Shown here piece after piece: positions 30,040 through 30,456 of a DNA stretch of 30,456 nt. The stretch covers positions 1 to 30,456 of the forward strand of contig MU616889.1 of the NCBI GenBank assembly GCA_025201705.1, in the 5' to 3' direction. Position numbers and translations under genes: made by a program. Position 1 is the first letter of the stretch. Every line of letters begins with the position of its first letter. The notes below the pieces were generated by a model. That model worked only from the letters and a program-made list of their open reading frames with translations, made no database searches and was not told the DNA's origin. The stretch comes from Dissophora ornata (lineage: Eukaryota; Mortierellomycota; Mortierellomycetes; Mortierellales; Mortierellaceae).

Positions 30040-30442
30040 GAAGTAAAAAGCTGAAGGCAATCTGATGAAATAAAAGCGGGACATGAAAAGCGTACTGGAG
30101 TCATTCTAGGACCTGACTTTCTTATCCTAGTCCTCGAGCGGCACGCGTTGCTTGGGTACAGTGTTCTTAGCATCGGCTACATGTTTCCTTGTCACTCCCT
30201 TTTATACACCGTATTTGACAAGCTTGTCTGAGCACACAATGGCAGGATTGGCTGCTGGAAAATTCTCCAGCTTCAGTATCAAGCGGCTTGATAGCGCTAA
30301 ACTTCATTAGAAATATAGTGCTAGCTAGCTTCATATTCTCTTCATAAAGGCTCTATCTGCAGCGCAGCCGGTTCACCCACCGCCCCGCGTTGCAATAAGA
30401 GCCGCTTATCCTGTCGGCTTAACCCCACCACGCCTTGAATCG
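30040..30442. promoter_or_regulatory. Likely promoter region of a further DP copy
   Basis: About 400 bp between the end of the disrupted DP copy and the repeated start-codon motif. No gene is seen in it. It is longer than the roughly 47-bp gap upstream of the broken copy, so the next copy may retain its own promoter. No specific element is identified. Confidence 0.4.
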
Positions 30443-30454
30443 ATGTATTCGACA
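30435..30454 (+). repeat. 20-bp direct repeat containing a DP start codon (copy 2)
   Basis: Exact second occurrence of the 20-base motif found at 28089-28108. It ends two bases before the window edge. Confidence 0.85.
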
Positions 30455-30456
30455 AC
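30443..30456 (+). CDS. Probable start of another DP gene copy, cut by the window end
   Basis: Only 14 bases are visible: ATGTATTCGACAAC, read M-Y-S-T. The call rests entirely on identity with the start region of the disrupted DP copy. This could be the functional parental gene or another broken copy. Confidence 0.4.

Noticed and set aside
1..30456. Transposons, CRISPR arrays or viral genes
   Set aside because: No transposase, reverse transcriptase, integrase, terminal inverted repeats, spaced repeats or viral-type protein was recognised on either strand.

Overview
This window looks like nuclear DNA of a filamentous fungus, probably an early-diverging lineage (Mucoromycota in the broad sense; a Mortierella-like genome would fit, but that is inference). 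The evidence is protein-coding genes split by short GT..AG introns, fungal-type Atg11, Atp19 and Imp1 proteins, a GPI-type secreted aspartic protease, and many A, T and G homopolymers and microsatellites. I rebuilt gene models by hand from splice sites, codon phase and family similarity. For every multi-exon model of an intact gene, the summed exon length divides by three.

Layout. 250-7382 (-): ATG11 selective-autophagy scaffold, 8 exons, 1,704 aa. 8522-9694 (-): fatty-acid hydroxylase/sterol desaturase family protein (FAXDC2-like), 3 exons, 325 aa. 10264-13189 (-): NIPA-family magnesium transporter, 7 exons, 646 aa. 13812-14485 (-): mitochondrial ATP synthase subunit K (ATP19), 2 exons, 70 aa. 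14695-15516 (+): mitochondrial inner-membrane peptidase subunit 1 (IMP1), 4 exons, 158 aa, divergent from ATP19 across about 210 bp. 16704-18796 (+): GPI-anchored pepsin-like aspartic protease, 6 exons, 471 aa. 19829-22126 (+): SUN-domain nuclear-envelope protein, one exon, 765 aa. 22670-26473 (-): a 20-exon, 712-aa MCM-like protein whose order of blocks matches animal MCMDC2. 26705-27226 (-): small unrecognised two-exon gene. 27715-30456 (+): a decaying tandem array of the E2F-partner transcription factor DP.

The left two thirds (1-22,100) is ordinary housekeeping territory with well-kept genes and spacers full of simple repeats. The right third (22,600-30,456) is different: it has few simple repeats and contains the two most interesting items. 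One is a hidden MCMDC2-type meiotic helicase-like gene, fragmented into exons too short to stand out as ORFs. The other is a series of DP copies: a 3' remnant, a disrupted copy that keeps its introns, and what appears to be the start codon of a further copy 14 bases before the window ends.

Functional links are limited. ATP19 and IMP1 both act in the mitochondrial inner membrane and share a promoter region. The SUN protein and the MCMDC2-like gene are convergent neighbours from families that both have meiotic roles in other organisms. No rRNA, tRNA, CRISPR array or intact transposon was recognised; tRNAs could not be searched systematically by eye.
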